Part shown: piece after piece, positions 17,301-26,906 of the stretch | Layout of the letters: each line of letters begins with the position of its first letter | How positions within the stretch are numbered: position 1 is the stretch's first letter | NCBI GenBank assembly: GCA_016934825.1 | Contig: JAFGSB010000073.1 | Location: 1 to 59,475 of the forward strand | Length of the DNA: 59,475 nucleotides | Direction of reading: 5' to 3' | DNA from: Candidatus Zhuqueibacterota bacterium | Lineage (GTDB): Bacteria; Zhuqueibacterota; Zhuqueibacteria; Residuimicrobiales; Krinioviventaceae | Position numbers and translations under genes: made by a program | Notes under the pieces: model-generated | Database searches by the model: none | The model's input: the letters and a program-made list of their open reading frames with translations, nothing else | Told to the model about the DNA's origin: nothing

Positions 17301-19115
17301 TTATTCAGCAGACAACGCTTCATCCATACTTGAAATAAATTGTTTCGCGTCCACAAAACCGATTTCAGTTAAATTTGTTAGAACACGTCCTGTTTTGGAT
17401 ATAAAAATCAGCGTCGGCATACCGCTTACATTATACTTGCTCATAATTTCCTGCGTCGCTTTATCCGGAACGGTACAATCAATCTTGATCATGGTAAACA
17501 ATTTAGCTTTTTCAACAACATCGGCATCGCTGAAGGTTTTATTGTCCAGTTGTTTACAAGGGGCGCACCAGTCGGCATAAAAATCGATAAACACCGGCTT
17601 TTCATTATTGATATATGATTCTATCGTTTCATTCCCGGGATGTATCCAGTTTATATCCGACGGCCTGGAATGAATGGCGCTGTTGGTCCACGTAATTCCC
17701 AGTACGATCAATACAATACCGATAACCGCTCTGATCCATTTAAAACTACGGGTATATCCCGGCGCGTGATCAAGGAAACCAAGCAGCAAACCGCCAAAAA
17801 TACCCAGTAAGCCGGCCAGAAACCCGAATTTATTATGAATACGTTCCAATTGCGGTAAAAGAAAATACAAGGCCACGCCGATTAATAGAATAGCAAAAAA
17901 TTTACGGACCCAAACCATCCACATACCGGACTGCGGCATTTTATCCAGCAAACCGGAAAAAGTTGCCAGTATCAGGTAGGGCAGCCCGAGTCCCAGACCC
18001 ATAACAAAAAATAATAAAGTACCCTTTACGACAAGACCGAGTTTGGCAACAAGTCCGACAAGACCGATGATAATCCCTGCAGCGCAGGGCGCGATGACAA
18101 CGCCAACGGTCAATCCCATAATCAATGCACCGATTACTCCTTCCCTGCTTTTTCCAACTCCGGACAACAACCAGTTCGGAACGGTTATTTCAAATGCGCC
18201 AAACAGGCTTGCTGCCATTGCTAAAATAATTGTGGCTATCACGATGATGAACCATGGGCTCTGGAATAAAAATCCCCACTGCTTTCCGGCGAGTCCGGAC
18301 AGTAATCCGAGGATAGCAAACGCAACCGCGATTCCCAACTGATAAAAAAGAGCGGATATAAAACTTGATCCCCTGCTCCGGCCGCTTTGTCCGCCAAAAT
18401 AACTGACAGTTAAAGGGATAACCGGATAAACACATGGGGTCAGATTTAAAGCCAGACCGACCAGGAAAAATGCGAAAATCGTATATAATATTCCCCGCTC
18501 GAATATCTCCTGCGCCCGTATTTCATCCTCCGTTAACAATTGCTCCTGCTCAGCGTCGGGTACTTTATCCGTGACGGATGAAAAATATTGCTGATTTATT
18601 TTTTCGACCTGTGTACCTGAAGGAACAACATCAAGATTGATTTCAAAAAATTCATCCCCCGGCGGAAAACATACATTGTCATCACATCCCTGGTATGATA
18701 CCTTACCAGATATTTTTATTGTGCCGGCTGCATACTCCGGTTTTGTCGTAACACGTGATACAATAACGACCTGTTTGTCATAGACCGATATCTTTTCTTC
18801 GGAAAAAGGAAAAGCTTTTAATAAAGCTTTGGGATAAACGGGAACACTGAACTCCACATCTTTTAGCGAATCAAAAGTGACGATTGTAGGGATAAAAAAA
18901 TCACTGCCGGGTGTATGCGAGTTTATATGCAAGCCGGGTTCAATATTCAAAATGACCGCGATCATAAACGGTTCCCCGGGTACGACCGCATTTTGGGAAC
19001 TCTTCACTTCCACATCCAGTACTTTTTTGGCGCCAAACTGGGAGAAAACGCCGGTTGAAATAATAAAAATAAATAACAATAGTAAACTTGTTTTACGATT
19101 CATCATTTTCTTCAC
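17301..19115 (-). CDS. dsbD: Thiol:disulfide interchange protein DsbD
   Basis: Full three-domain DsbD of 604 residues. A signal peptide precedes the periplasmic alpha domain (about 25-165) with its cysteine pair in CDDNVC. An eight-helix membrane beta domain follows (about 205-480) with LTPCVYP and IAPCAAG supplying the transmembrane pair, then a C-terminal thioredoxin gamma domain with WCAPCK. It moves electrons from cytosolic thioredoxin to periplasmic partners. The start is a GTG at 19115 with ATGs at the 4th and 5th codons. Which is used is unclear, since only GATAGAG precedes. Possible clients nearby include the TlpA-like protein. Confidence 0.95.
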   Translation of the reverse strand: MKKMMNRKTSLLLLFIFIISTGVFSQFGAKKVLDVEVKSSQNAVVPGEPFMIAVILNIEPGLHINSHTPGSDFFIPTIVTFDSLKDVEFSVPVYPKALLKAFPFSEEKISVYDKQVVIVSRVTTKPEYAAGTIKISGKVSYQGCDDNVCFPPGDEFFEINLDVVPSGTQVEKINQQYFSSVTDKVPDAEQEQLLTEDEIRAQEIFERGILYTIFAFFLVGLALNLTPCVYPVIPLTVSYFGGQSGRSRGSSFISALFYQLGIAVAFAILGLLSGLAGKQWGFLFQSPWFIIVIATIILAMAASLFGAFEITVPNWLLSGVGKSREGVIGALIMGLTVGVVIAPCAAGIIIGLVGLVAKLGLVVKGTLLFFVMGLGLGLPYLILATFSGLLDKMPQSGMWMVWVRKFFAILLIGVALYFLLPQLERIHNKFGFLAGLLGIFGGLLLGFLDHAPGYTRSFKWIRAVIGIVLIVLGITWTNSAIHSRPSDINWIHPGNETIESYINNEKPVFIDFYADWCAPCKQLDNKTFSDADVVEKAKLFTMIKIDCTVPDKATQEIMSKYNVSGMPTLIFISKTGRVLTNLTEIGFVDAKQFISSMDEALSAE

Positions 19116-19195
19116 ACTCTATCTTTTCATAATCGAGTTCATAATAAAAATTTATTTATAACTTTATTCTACTCTTAAACATTAGATGCATTTAT

Positions 19196-19723
19196 CTACA
19201 TGTGTGATTCATCTTTCCAGCGGGTGATACGCCATTTTTTATCATAAGGACTCAACGCAAAATTAAAAATCGCATTACCGCTTAAATTAAAATCCCCGGA
19301 TTTACCGAACAGATTTAACTGCAATGTTTTTGAATATTCCGCAGTAATTTCATTTTCAATTTGATAGATCGTGGTATTCCAGATGAGTGTTATGGTTTCA
19401 AAATTTTTGAACAATCTGCCGGTTGTCTTCAGGTCCACATCACGCCCCCAGGAAACAAAACGTCCTGAACTGCCCAGATTCGGATCAAAATATACAAAAA
19501 CAAAAGAACTGTCCAGTAAATCGGCATAAACCAAAGAGTCCTTAAATGTATACGCATATACAAAATTTTTCAGGACCTCCTCAGGTGATTGCTGTTTAGT
19601 CAGAACCAGGCCCTCATCGCCCGACTGATCAATCTTTGGGGCAAACGGGTTAAAGCAGTTCACGAAAAACAAAATAAAGACTAATAAAAATGATTTAAGA
19701 TATTTGGTTAAATTAATATACAT
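19196..19723 (-). CDS. Lipoprotein of unknown function (paralogue of 34575-35192)
   Basis: An ATG at 19723 is preferred to an in-frame TTG three codons upstream. The leader MYINLTKYLKSFLLVFIL ends in a lipobox near FVNC, giving a mature start CFNPFAP. The 150-residue mature part has SPEEVLKNFVYAYTFKDS near the front and a tryptophan pair WRITRWKDES at the end, a layout like NTF2/SnoaL-like folds. The lipoprotein at 34575-35192 has the same plan (CESPFA, SPNYVMANLRNA, WYIHRWRDN), so the two are paralogues. No function is known. The gene stands between dsbD and the TonB operon and has no clear ribosome site. Confidence 0.7.
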   Translation of the reverse strand: MYINLTKYLKSFLLVFILFFVNCFNPFAPKIDQSGDEGLVLTKQQSPEEVLKNFVYAYTFKDSLVYADLLDSSFVFVYFDPNLGSSGRFVSWGRDVDLKTTGRLFKNFETITLIWNTTIYQIENEITAEYSKTLQLNLFGKSGDFNLSGNAIFNFALSPYDKKWRITRWKDESHM

Positions 19724-19878
19724 AACGAACAATACCGGTATATCCCGGCTACTTAATCATAAATTATTGGTTGTTTCACATTGCATCGGCATCCAATAGT
19801 CACAGCAATTGTATCTGAATTACATTTTATTATCATTAAACGATTTAACCATTTTATGACAATAATAATTTCATAAAA

Positions 19879-19902
19879 AAAGCGGTGTCGAAGCACCGCT
19901 TT
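19879..19902 (-). terminator. Rho-independent terminator of the TonB operon
   Basis: Nine-base perfect stem AAAGCGGTG/CACCGCTTT with loop TCGAAG. On the minus strand it is followed by seven T. It lies just after the stop of the distal TonB gene. Confidence 0.85.
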
Positions 19903-19921
19903 AAAATAACAAAAATATCCT

Positions 19922-20575
19922 TTATTTCAACATGAATTTTACCGGTATACTGATCCACACCTTTACCGGTTTATCCCGTTGTAAGGCAGGCTGCCACTTT
20001 ACACTTTTTACTGCAGCGACGGCCGCTTCATCGCAACCGGTATTCCCCAAAGATTTCAACACCTTGACCTCAACAACCTGCCCGCTCTCGTCAATACAAA
20101 CCCATAAACGAACAGTTCCTTCGACCTGGGCCTTGCGGGCCGTTTTGGGATATTTTAATACTTTCTGAATAGCCAGGTAGCCTCCAACCGGGACAGGAGG
20201 TTGTTCATACGCGATAAATATATACTCTGTTTTTGTTTCGACAGTTTCTTTGAATTCCGGAGGTTGCGGAATATTCCCCAAATCAATTCTCGTATCATCA
20301 ATAGTTTCATTCGGAGGAAAATCAGGGTCTTCACTCTCTACCGGAATGGCCGGTCGGGAAGGCCTGGGTAAATCTTTTTGCTGTATAATCGGCTGGAGAT
20401 CATGCGTTTCAATAATAACTTTAACAGGTGGGGTTTTATTTACGGGAGTATCGTAACTTTTCCATCCCTGGAAAATAAAAATAACAATAACTAATGTAAA
20501 AATCAGCGCCCGGTCGGTGTTTTTTTTGTAATCCGTTTTAAAGCGAATCTTTGGTTTATTTGTTTGTGTCTTCAT
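19922..20575 (-). CDS. tonB: TonB-family energy transducer (second copy)
   Basis: A 217-residue TonB protein. A cytoplasmic basic start is followed by a single membrane anchor (about 23-38, ending FQGWKSY), a proline-rich periplasmic linker (about 60-115) and the C-terminal TonB domain (about 130-217) with YPKTARKAQVEGTVRLW and SVKWQPALQRDKPVK. It is a close paralogue of the upstream TonB at 20803-21453, especially in the last 80 residues. GAAAGGAGTGACGTC lies before the ATG. A strong terminator between the two copies implies that this one is made by readthrough or from its own promoter. It links the inner-membrane proton motor to outer-membrane receptors. Confidence 0.9.
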   Translation of the reverse strand: MKTQTNKPKIRFKTDYKKNTDRALIFTLVIVIFIFQGWKSYDTPVNKTPPVKVIIETHDLQPIIQQKDLPRPSRPAIPVESEDPDFPPNETIDDTRIDLGNIPQPPEFKETVETKTEYIFIAYEQPPVPVGGYLAIQKVLKYPKTARKAQVEGTVRLWVCIDESGQVVEVKVLKSLGNTGCDEAAVAAVKSVKWQPALQRDKPVKVWISIPVKFMLK

Positions 20576-20611
20576 GACGTCACTCCTTTCATTTAAGCAA
20601 TGAACAACAAA

Positions 20612-20644
20612 AAAGAGCCGGATGCTATAAACATCCGGCTCTTT
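20612..20644 (-). terminator. Intrinsic terminator between the two tonB genes
   Basis: Thirteen-base perfect stem AAAGAGCCGGATG/CATCCGGCTCTTT with a seven-base loop and TTTTTTGTTGTT after it on the minus strand. It closes the exbB-exbD-exbD-tonB transcript about 160 bases after the first tonB stop. Confidence 0.85.
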
Positions 20645-20802
20645 AATTATTTAGAGTGAACTATTTTCGTTCTTACAGACACACAATCCTCAGAGGTTAA
20701 GAGTTAATAATAATTTATTATAAAACTCTAAATATCGTTTAAATCGAAATCAATACGTCCTCTGCTGGTGCCAATAAACCGATTCAGCTTTATTTGAAAC
20801 GG

Positions 20803-21453
20803 TTATTTTAATTTGAATACAACAGGAATACCAATCCACACTTTGACCGGTTTATCGCGTTGTTTAGCGGGTTTCCATTTAACAGATTTAATAGCAGCGA
20901 CAGCAGCCTCATCACATCCGTTATTACCTAACGACTTGAGAATGTTGGTTCTGATGACGCTACCTTTTTCATCGATCAAACAGTTTACAACAACCCGGCC
21001 TTCAACACCCGCTTTACGAGCAATTTCAGGATAAACCAGATTTCGCTGAATCGCTGCAAAGCCTCCGATTGGTTGCGGAGCCTCATCGTAAGCAACAAAT
21101 ATAGTTGCGGATTCATCAATATCTTCCTCCGGCGGTGGCGGTGGCGGCGGCAATTCATCTAAATTAATTTCCGTCGATTCGATTGTTTCATCTTCATCAA
21201 TATCTTCATTTTCACTTTCAATTGGTATTGCCGGGCGTGAAGGTGCGGGTGGTCTTTTTGTCTGCTCGGTTTGCGGAATTTCCTCCACCTCTATCTTGAT
21301 ATTGACTTTTTCCTGTTTTTTTGCCTCTTGTTCAAATTTTTTCCAACCCTGGAATATCACTATTAACAGGGCCAGTGCTATTACCAGCCCAAGCTCTATA
21401 TTCTTTTTATATTTGAGCTTCAGGCTGTATTTTGGATTTTTCCTAAGAATCAT
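20803..21453 (-). CDS. tonB: TonB-family energy transducer (first copy)
   Basis: The 216 residues follow the standard plan: basic N-terminus, one membrane anchor (about 22-36, ending FQGWKKF), a Pro/Glu-rich spacer with a run of seven prolines near residue 105, and a TonB C-terminal domain with YPEIARKAGVEGRVVV and SVKWKPAKQRDKPVK. The ATG follows GAGGTGATTTCAT, and the gap from the second exbD is only 11 bases. No TonB-dependent receptor gene is present in the window, so the cargo is unknown. Confidence 0.92.
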   Translation of the reverse strand: MILRKNPKYSLKLKYKKNIELGLVIALALLIVIFQGWKKFEQEAKKQEKVNIKIEVEEIPQTEQTKRPPAPSRPAIPIESENEDIDEDETIESTEINLDELPPPPPPPEEDIDESATIFVAYDEAPQPIGGFAAIQRNLVYPEIARKAGVEGRVVVNCLIDEKGSVIRTNILKSLGNNGCDEAAVAAIKSVKWKPAKQRDKPVKVWIGIPVVFKLK

Positions 21454-21464
21454 ATGAAATCACC

Positions 21465-21890
21465 TCAATCTGCTGCAGTTCTTGCAGAATAATTGACATT
21501 TAAGGCGGCACTTTCTCCAAGTGCCCGTAATTCTTCATGAATTTCGGTTACACGTTCCATCGAAACCTGGTTGTCAATTCTTAATGAAACCACTTTTAAA
21601 GGGCTAATCGGATCAATGATTTTAGCATAAATAATATTACGAATATCACCAGGATTCAAGAATTTATCATCAATTGTAATATTGCCGGCCCTGTCTGCCC
21701 AAATTACGGCAACTCCGCGTTTACCGGGCAATTTTTCAATTTTTTTCGCATCCGGCAATATAACCTTCAATCCTTGCGATTCTTTAAAAGTAGTACATAC
21801 CATAAAGAATATGAGCAACATAAAAATAATATCCGGCATCGATGCCGTATTTATTCCGCTCGTAACCTTTGACTTTGTTGAAAATTTCAA
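21465..21890 (-). CDS. exbD: ExbD/TolR family biopolymer transporter (second of two)
   Basis: A 141-residue protein with one transmembrane helix (about 18-37, in MPDIIFMLLIFFMVCTTF) carrying the membrane Asp used in proton flow, then a periplasmic domain. It starts with TTG, supported by GGAGTAGGGACT immediately before it. It forms the motor with ExbB and the first ExbD. Two ExbD genes in a row are common in Bacteroidota-type TonB operons, where the two copies form mixed dimers. Confidence 0.92.
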   Translation of the reverse strand: MKFSTKSKVTSGINTASMPDIIFMLLIFFMVCTTFKESQGLKVILPDAKKIEKLPGKRGVAVIWADRAGNITIDDKFLNPGDIRNIIYAKIIDPISPLKVVSLRIDNQVSMERVTEIHEELRALGESAALNVNYSARTAAD

Positions 21891-21941
21891 AGTCCCTACT
21901 CCTAATTTAAGTTCTTTCTATTATATTAAACGTTTTAATAA

Positions 21942-22337
21942 TCAATCGGGTTCCGCAATAGATATCCTTGTTGCATTTGCCCGTTTTAATTGATCAAGTA
22001 CATCTATATAGACATCATATTTTGTTGCCCTGAGAGTTTTCACCGAAAAGGCCATTTTATCATTTTGTTCGAGCAATTGCCGGACTTTTGTTGATATTTC
22101 ACCAATCGCTATTTGTTCTTCATTGATCATGACCTCACCGGCTGCATTGATCAGAATATTGGTAATATTCCTCTTGGAAATTTCTTTCACTTCTCCTTTT
22201 GGCGGCAACGCTAATGATATACCTTTATCCGTATCAATTGTTGTGGTTACCAGAAAAAAGATAAGTAATAAAAAAACGATATCTGCCATAGAATCTGATC
22301 GGATTTCAGGTGTCTTTTTTGGTCGTTTTTTTAACAT
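21942..22337 (-). CDS. exbD: ExbD/TolR family biopolymer transporter (first of two)
   Basis: The 131 residues show a short basic start, a transmembrane helix with the functional Asp in MADIVFLLLIFFLVTTT, and a periplasmic TolR-like domain. Start supported by GGAGATGTGAAATAA. It lies 22 bases after exbB and ahead of the second exbD, to which it is only moderately similar, so the two are not a recent duplication. Confidence 0.92.
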   Translation of the reverse strand: MLKKRPKKTPEIRSDSMADIVFLLLIFFLVTTTIDTDKGISLALPPKGEVKEISKRNITNILINAAGEVMINEEQIAIGEISTKVRQLLEQNDKMAFSVKTLRATKYDVYIDVLDQLKRANATRISIAEPD

Positions 22338-22359
22338 TTATTTCACATCTCCAATCAAA

Positions 22360-22974
22360 TTATTTTTTTTCATCAATAGCAATCAAGGCATCAACAAGTT
22401 CATTAGAGCTTTCTTCCATATCAATAATCAGCTTGTCGATTCTTGATATAAAAAAGTTATAACATACGGAAATAATAACCGCGACAACAAGACCAAACAG
22501 GGTTGTTAATAATGCTACAGAAATACCTCCAGCTACAATAGAAGGTGAAATATCATTGGCGGCTTTAATACTGTTAAAAGCACCAATCATTCCTTGTACT
22601 GTACCTGTAAAACCCAACATCGGCGCAATACTAATAATTGTCGCCAGCCATACCAAACCTCTTTCCAGAAATGCCATTTCTATTGATCCGGCGTTTGATA
22701 TCGCTTTTTCGACATGTTCAATACCGCGATTTGCACGCATCAAGCCCGCATGAAAAATAGACGCAATGGGTCCGCGTGTGTTTTCACAAACTTCAATTGC
22801 TTTATCAACTCCGCCTTCAGTTAATGCTTCTTTGATTGAACTGATAAATTTTCTTGTATTTATGCCAGCTCGTGTTAATGTCCATAAGCGCTCTAAACTG
22901 ATTGCTAAACCCAAGATTAAGAGAATAAGGATTGGCCACATAAAAGCGCCACCATCGTTAAACATTTGAACCAT
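22360..22974 (-). CDS. exbB: MotA/TolQ/ExbB proton channel family protein
   Basis: A 204-residue ExbB with three membrane helices (about 12-30, 110-135 and 150-178) and a cytoplasmic loop between the first two. The family signature region LATIISIAPMLGFTGTVQGM precedes the second and third helices, with conserved Thr and Gly residues lining the channel. The start has a strong GGAGGAG site. It is the first gene of exbB-exbD-exbD-tonB, which uses the proton gradient to power outer-membrane transport. CtpA lies 109 bases upstream on the same strand. Confidence 0.93.
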   Translation of the reverse strand: MVQMFNDGGAFMWPILILLILGLAISLERLWTLTRAGINTRKFISSIKEALTEGGVDKAIEVCENTRGPIASIFHAGLMRANRGIEHVEKAISNAGSIEMAFLERGLVWLATIISIAPMLGFTGTVQGMIGAFNSIKAANDISPSIVAGGISVALLTTLFGLVVAVIISVCYNFFISRIDKLIIDMEESSNELVDALIAIDEKK

Positions 22975-23083
22975 TATTCAGACTCCTCCAAACAAATTAA
23001 ATTTAAAGTTAATTATTCCCACAATTCATTTTAAAACTTAGTACTTTTTGATTAAAAAGTCAATATCTTTTTTCCCCACTTCC

Positions 23084-24688
23084 CTAAAGACGCTTTTCCC
23101 ACTTATTCAGCATGGCAATTTCTTTCGCCTTGGGAAAATACTCAAAAGCTTTAAGGACTTCGGAATCCGCCATAATTCTGACCATATAAAAATGCTCGCT
23201 ATCCCATAAATGCCTGGCTATTTCCGCCTTCATCAATAATTTTATATAATCAAAATCTTTGTCAAAAGATTCCTGGTTGAATTTTATATCATGTTTTGCG
23301 ATAATTTCTTTCAAGTCATCGATCATTGCGGGTGTAATTTGAAATTCATTTTTAAATTTTATAAAATTGTTTTTCCAGTTTTTAAACTGGTTTGAATTTT
23401 TAGACCCATATTCAAAAAACACTCTTTTGGATCTTAGTTGAAATGTAAACCGGGTTATTTTTTCCGATTCCAGATCGATATCCGGAGTGATACCGCCGCC
23501 GCCAAATACTTTACGTCCGGAAAGCGTATAGTAAAGTTTTGTCGAATCAATTTTACTGGATTTGCTGGAATCGTCATATACTTCCGTGTAATAATCCACG
23601 ATTCCTTTATCATATGGCCGTTGGATTAACCGACCGCTTGGCGTATAATATCTGGCAATTGTCAATCTCAACGCCGAACCGTCCCGTAACGGAATCTGAT
23701 TTTGCACCAGTCCTTTTCCAAAACTTGTTTGACCAACAACAAGTGCCCTGTCCAAATCCTGGACGGCCCCGGCAACAATTTCCGAAGCGCTGGCGGATCC
23801 GTGGTCGATCATGACGATAAGCGGGTAAAGAGGATGCGTGCCTTTGTCTGTGGAATAGTAATCGGAACCCGAGTTTTTCAACCGGCCCCTGGTATATACA
23901 ATTTTTTGTCCGCCGGGGATAAATTTATCTGCCACGGCAAAAGCCTGGTCCAGATACCCGCCGGAATTTCCCCGTAAATCAAAAATAAGTTTTTTCATGC
24001 CCTGCTTTTCAAGTGAAACAAGCGCTTCTTCCAGTTCCTCGGAGGTATTTTTTGCGAAACGGCCCAGATAGACATAGCCTGTCTCGCCGTCATCCATCAT
24101 AAATGACGCCGTCACGCTGTAAATCGGTATTTTATCACGAACAATCGTAACTTCGAATTCGTCATTGTTCTGGTCGGGCCGGCGTATGGTCACATTGACT
24201 TTACTTCCTTTTGGTCCGCGTAATTGTTTCTGAACTTCATCTTCAGTGATGCCGTAAGCAGATTTGCCTTCAATTTTAATGATCTGGTCGCCCGGTAATA
24301 TTCCAACCGCTTCGGATGGACCCCCAACGATCGGCGCAACAACCGTCAGTACCTTTTGCAGTACAACAAATTCTATTCCAATGCCTTCAAAAGAACCTTC
24401 GAATTGTTCATTCATTCGTTCCACGGATTTCTGGGGAATATAAACCGAATGCGGATCCAGTTCGCTTAACATCCCTTCAATAGCGCCGGTTATAATCTCT
24501 TCATTATCAGGCTTTTCCACATAAAATTGATTTATGTATGCGAAAACCTCATTAAAACGTACCAATTGATCTCGTATATTATCGGACGGATACAGTTCGT
24601 TCTGGCTGAATTTGTTTATCCCGATTCCTGCGGTAACAATTGCCAGCATTATCCACATTGTTCGTTTTAACGTTTTACTTTTTGACAT
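23084..24688 (-). CDS. ctpA: S41 family C-terminal processing peptidase
   Basis: A 534-residue tail-specific protease. An N-terminal signal anchor (about 8-27), a PDZ domain (about 85-175, with GIGIEF and GILPGDQIIKIEG) and an S41 catalytic core follow. The Ser/Lys dyad lies in HGSASASEIVAG (Ser) and TSFGKGLVQ (Lys). After the core a C-terminal segment of about 150 residues, rich in Lys and Asp, extends the protein in the way seen in FCB-group members. It cleaves periplasmic proteins at their C-termini. It lies between the GH57 gene and exbB, on the same strand. Confidence 0.92.
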   Translation of the reverse strand: MSKSKTLKRTMWIMLAIVTAGIGINKFSQNELYPSDNIRDQLVRFNEVFAYINQFYVEKPDNEEIITGAIEGMLSELDPHSVYIPQKSVERMNEQFEGSFEGIGIEFVVLQKVLTVVAPIVGGPSEAVGILPGDQIIKIEGKSAYGITEDEVQKQLRGPKGSKVNVTIRRPDQNNDEFEVTIVRDKIPIYSVTASFMMDDGETGYVYLGRFAKNTSEELEEALVSLEKQGMKKLIFDLRGNSGGYLDQAFAVADKFIPGGQKIVYTRGRLKNSGSDYYSTDKGTHPLYPLIVMIDHGSASASEIVAGAVQDLDRALVVGQTSFGKGLVQNQIPLRDGSALRLTIARYYTPSGRLIQRPYDKGIVDYYTEVYDDSSKSSKIDSTKLYYTLSGRKVFGGGGITPDIDLESEKITRFTFQLRSKRVFFEYGSKNSNQFKNWKNNFIKFKNEFQITPAMIDDLKEIIAKHDIKFNQESFDKDFDYIKLLMKAEIARHLWDSEHFYMVRIMADSEVLKAFEYFPKAKEIAMLNKWEKRL

Positions 24689-24752
24689 ATATTTATCCTT
24701 AAAATATGAACTATTATTTTTAACTTTTCAAAAAAAGAATTTACAACATATT

Positions 24753-26906
24753 TTATAATTGTTCAATGCTTTCTTTTATCACTACCGTCCAACTGTTGCC
24801 GGGCTCAAGTACTATTTTCCAGTGCGGCATAATCACCGAACACTGGTAAACCCGTTCAAAGCCGGCCTCCGACATGGATATTGTTTCTATCGGAAATCGC
24901 CAAATGGCGGCCGTCCTGTTAACTTCAAAACCGACCTGAATTCCAAGCCAATCATCCCGTAAAAATATTTTTTTTACGTTTTTTACCGATCCAATGCTAG
25001 CCAGGTTGGTTTTTTCCAGCTCGACACCGGGAATAATGTAATTTCTGTCCGCAGCATTTCCGGCCAATAATGATGTTGCAAATTCTACTCCAAACCATAA
25101 TTCAATGGCGGAATTGTTGGTGTTTTTTAAAGTATATTTTGCCGTAAAAGAATCGGCTCCGGGGCCGACCAGTATCTTTTTGCCGACATATAACGGAACA
25201 AATTCACTGCCGATCCACACATGCCCGTTACGTTCAAGGTTAATTTCGGCAGATTCATCTTTATTTACAATTTTTACATTATAAGGCTGATTGACAAAAT
25301 CACCCTGTTCCCGGTATTGTGCCTGTGCAAATTGTTTTAAATCCACATCCGGATGTAAAAAATGATCAATCAGGGAAGTTCTGTTATACCAGTCATAATT
25401 TAAATACTTTTCCAGTCCTTCTTCTTTGGTCAATACAAGATCATGAATTGACGCAACCTTTTCACCTTTCCCGGAATTATGTTGATTCAAATTCATTTCG
25501 TATAACTTTTGATGATACGCTTCCTGTCTGCGGGTCATCGTATCGATCAGGTTGATCGCCTTTGGTTTAAAATCAAGTTCCGTCAAACTGCCGCCCTTAT
25601 TGGGTGAAAAAAACAGACCCATGCGGTCGGTTTCAACGATAACCTCACCAAAGCCATCGGCATTATAGTCGTATATTTCACTTTTGACCCAGCCGGTTTT
25701 TTCTTTCCCTTTAAATTCAACTTTATCCATTGCCGCGTCCGCCTGAATCAGGTTGGAATAAATCGCATTCCGTAAATGCGGTAAATAAAGACCGCCGAAC
25801 ACGCCGTGCCAGTAAGGACAGTTACATTGTCCGGCATAAATGAAATCCCGGGCTTTAACCAGTTCCGTATTTTTGCTGTTGAGTTTTTGAAACCGGTTAC
25901 TGCTTTTCAGCATACGTTTTTGCAGGTTATTTGCTTCCGGATATTTTGCCAGAAAATTACGCCAAAAACCGCCTTTAATAAAATTAAACTGATAATCCGC
26001 GATATTCTTTTCTTTTAACCAGTGATAAAAGCCTTCATATTCCTTGATCGCGTTGACAGGCAGTGCCCATTCCATCATCTCACGATATGAGGCGGTTGGC
26101 AGGTAAACGGTCCCGAGCGGCTTTAATTGACTTAACGCGTCGTCAAATGATATTAAATTAATCCAGTCCAGGTTTTGTTCAATCAGAGTAAAAAAATCAT
26201 TCAGCCAATTATTTTCAAAACATTGCTCAAAGGTTCCGGGCCAAACGCCGAACTTTTCCCCATCGTCGGCAAAAACGATGAGCCTGTCCCCTTCGTCGGT
26301 TGCCAGCGACCGCAGATATTTAATGGTTTTCTCCGGCGGCTGAAAAGGGATCAGGTAACGCAGTTTTTCGCTGATTGGAAATATGTTTAACGCGAAACCT
26401 TCGTGTTCGGTTACATAATAGCCCAGCAGATTCTGATCCTGCAGGCCGGAGGATTTAAAATGCGAATCATCTATAACCGTATACTTTACTCCGGCCCTGA
26501 CTATAGGACGGGGTAAATAGGGTTCCCATACTCTTTCCGTTAACCAGAGACCCGATGGTTTATAACCGGTCTTTTCGATCACATAATTCGTCAACTTGAC
26601 AATTTGACCGACTATATCCTGCTCCGGTATACTGGGTAATATGGGTTCATAATAACCTCCGGTCAGCATTTCAACCTGCTTTTTGCTTACCGATTGTTTC
26701 AATAGCTTAATAAATTCCGGGTGATTTTTTTCCAGCCACTCCAAAAGTATTCCACTGAAATGCTGGGCAAGCCTGATATCGGGATGGACCTTGTGCACCT
26801 TTAAAAAGGGCAGATATGCTTTTTGAAATGCTTCTTCAAAAACAAAATCAAAATTGCCGACAGGCTGATGGTTATGTATTCCCAAAACCAGATTTATTTT
26901 TTTCAA
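24753..26906 (-). CDS. GH57 4-alpha-glucanotransferase / alpha-amylase family protein
   Basis: Cytosolic glycoside hydrolase family 57 enzyme of about 717 residues. The TTG at 26906 is preferred over one four codons upstream because GGAGAAACAG is placed correctly for it. The nucleophile Glu124 lies in LTERVWEP and the acid Asp214 in VFADDGEKFG, matching the positions known in the Thermococcus litoralis glucanotransferase (Glu123, Asp214). GIHNHQPVGNFDF is the first family motif. The DUF1925 and DUF1926 beta-rich C-terminal domains (from about 300) are typical of that subfamily. It probably remodels maltodextrin or glycogen. No other glycogen genes are nearby. Confidence 0.9.
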   Translation of the reverse strand: MKKINLVLGIHNHQPVGNFDFVFEEAFQKAYLPFLKVHKVHPDIRLAQHFSGILLEWLEKNHPEFIKLLKQSVSKKQVEMLTGGYYEPILPSIPEQDIVGQIVKLTNYVIEKTGYKPSGLWLTERVWEPYLPRPIVRAGVKYTVIDDSHFKSSGLQDQNLLGYYVTEHEGFALNIFPISEKLRYLIPFQPPEKTIKYLRSLATDEGDRLIVFADDGEKFGVWPGTFEQCFENNWLNDFFTLIEQNLDWINLISFDDALSQLKPLGTVYLPTASYREMMEWALPVNAIKEYEGFYHWLKEKNIADYQFNFIKGGFWRNFLAKYPEANNLQKRMLKSSNRFQKLNSKNTELVKARDFIYAGQCNCPYWHGVFGGLYLPHLRNAIYSNLIQADAAMDKVEFKGKEKTGWVKSEIYDYNADGFGEVIVETDRMGLFFSPNKGGSLTELDFKPKAINLIDTMTRRQEAYHQKLYEMNLNQHNSGKGEKVASIHDLVLTKEEGLEKYLNYDWYNRTSLIDHFLHPDVDLKQFAQAQYREQGDFVNQPYNVKIVNKDESAEINLERNGHVWIGSEFVPLYVGKKILVGPGADSFTAKYTLKNTNNSAIELWFGVEFATSLLAGNAADRNYIIPGVELEKTNLASIGSVKNVKKIFLRDDWLGIQVGFEVNRTAAIWRFPIETISMSEAGFERVYQCSVIMPHWKIVLEPGNSWTVVIKESIEQL

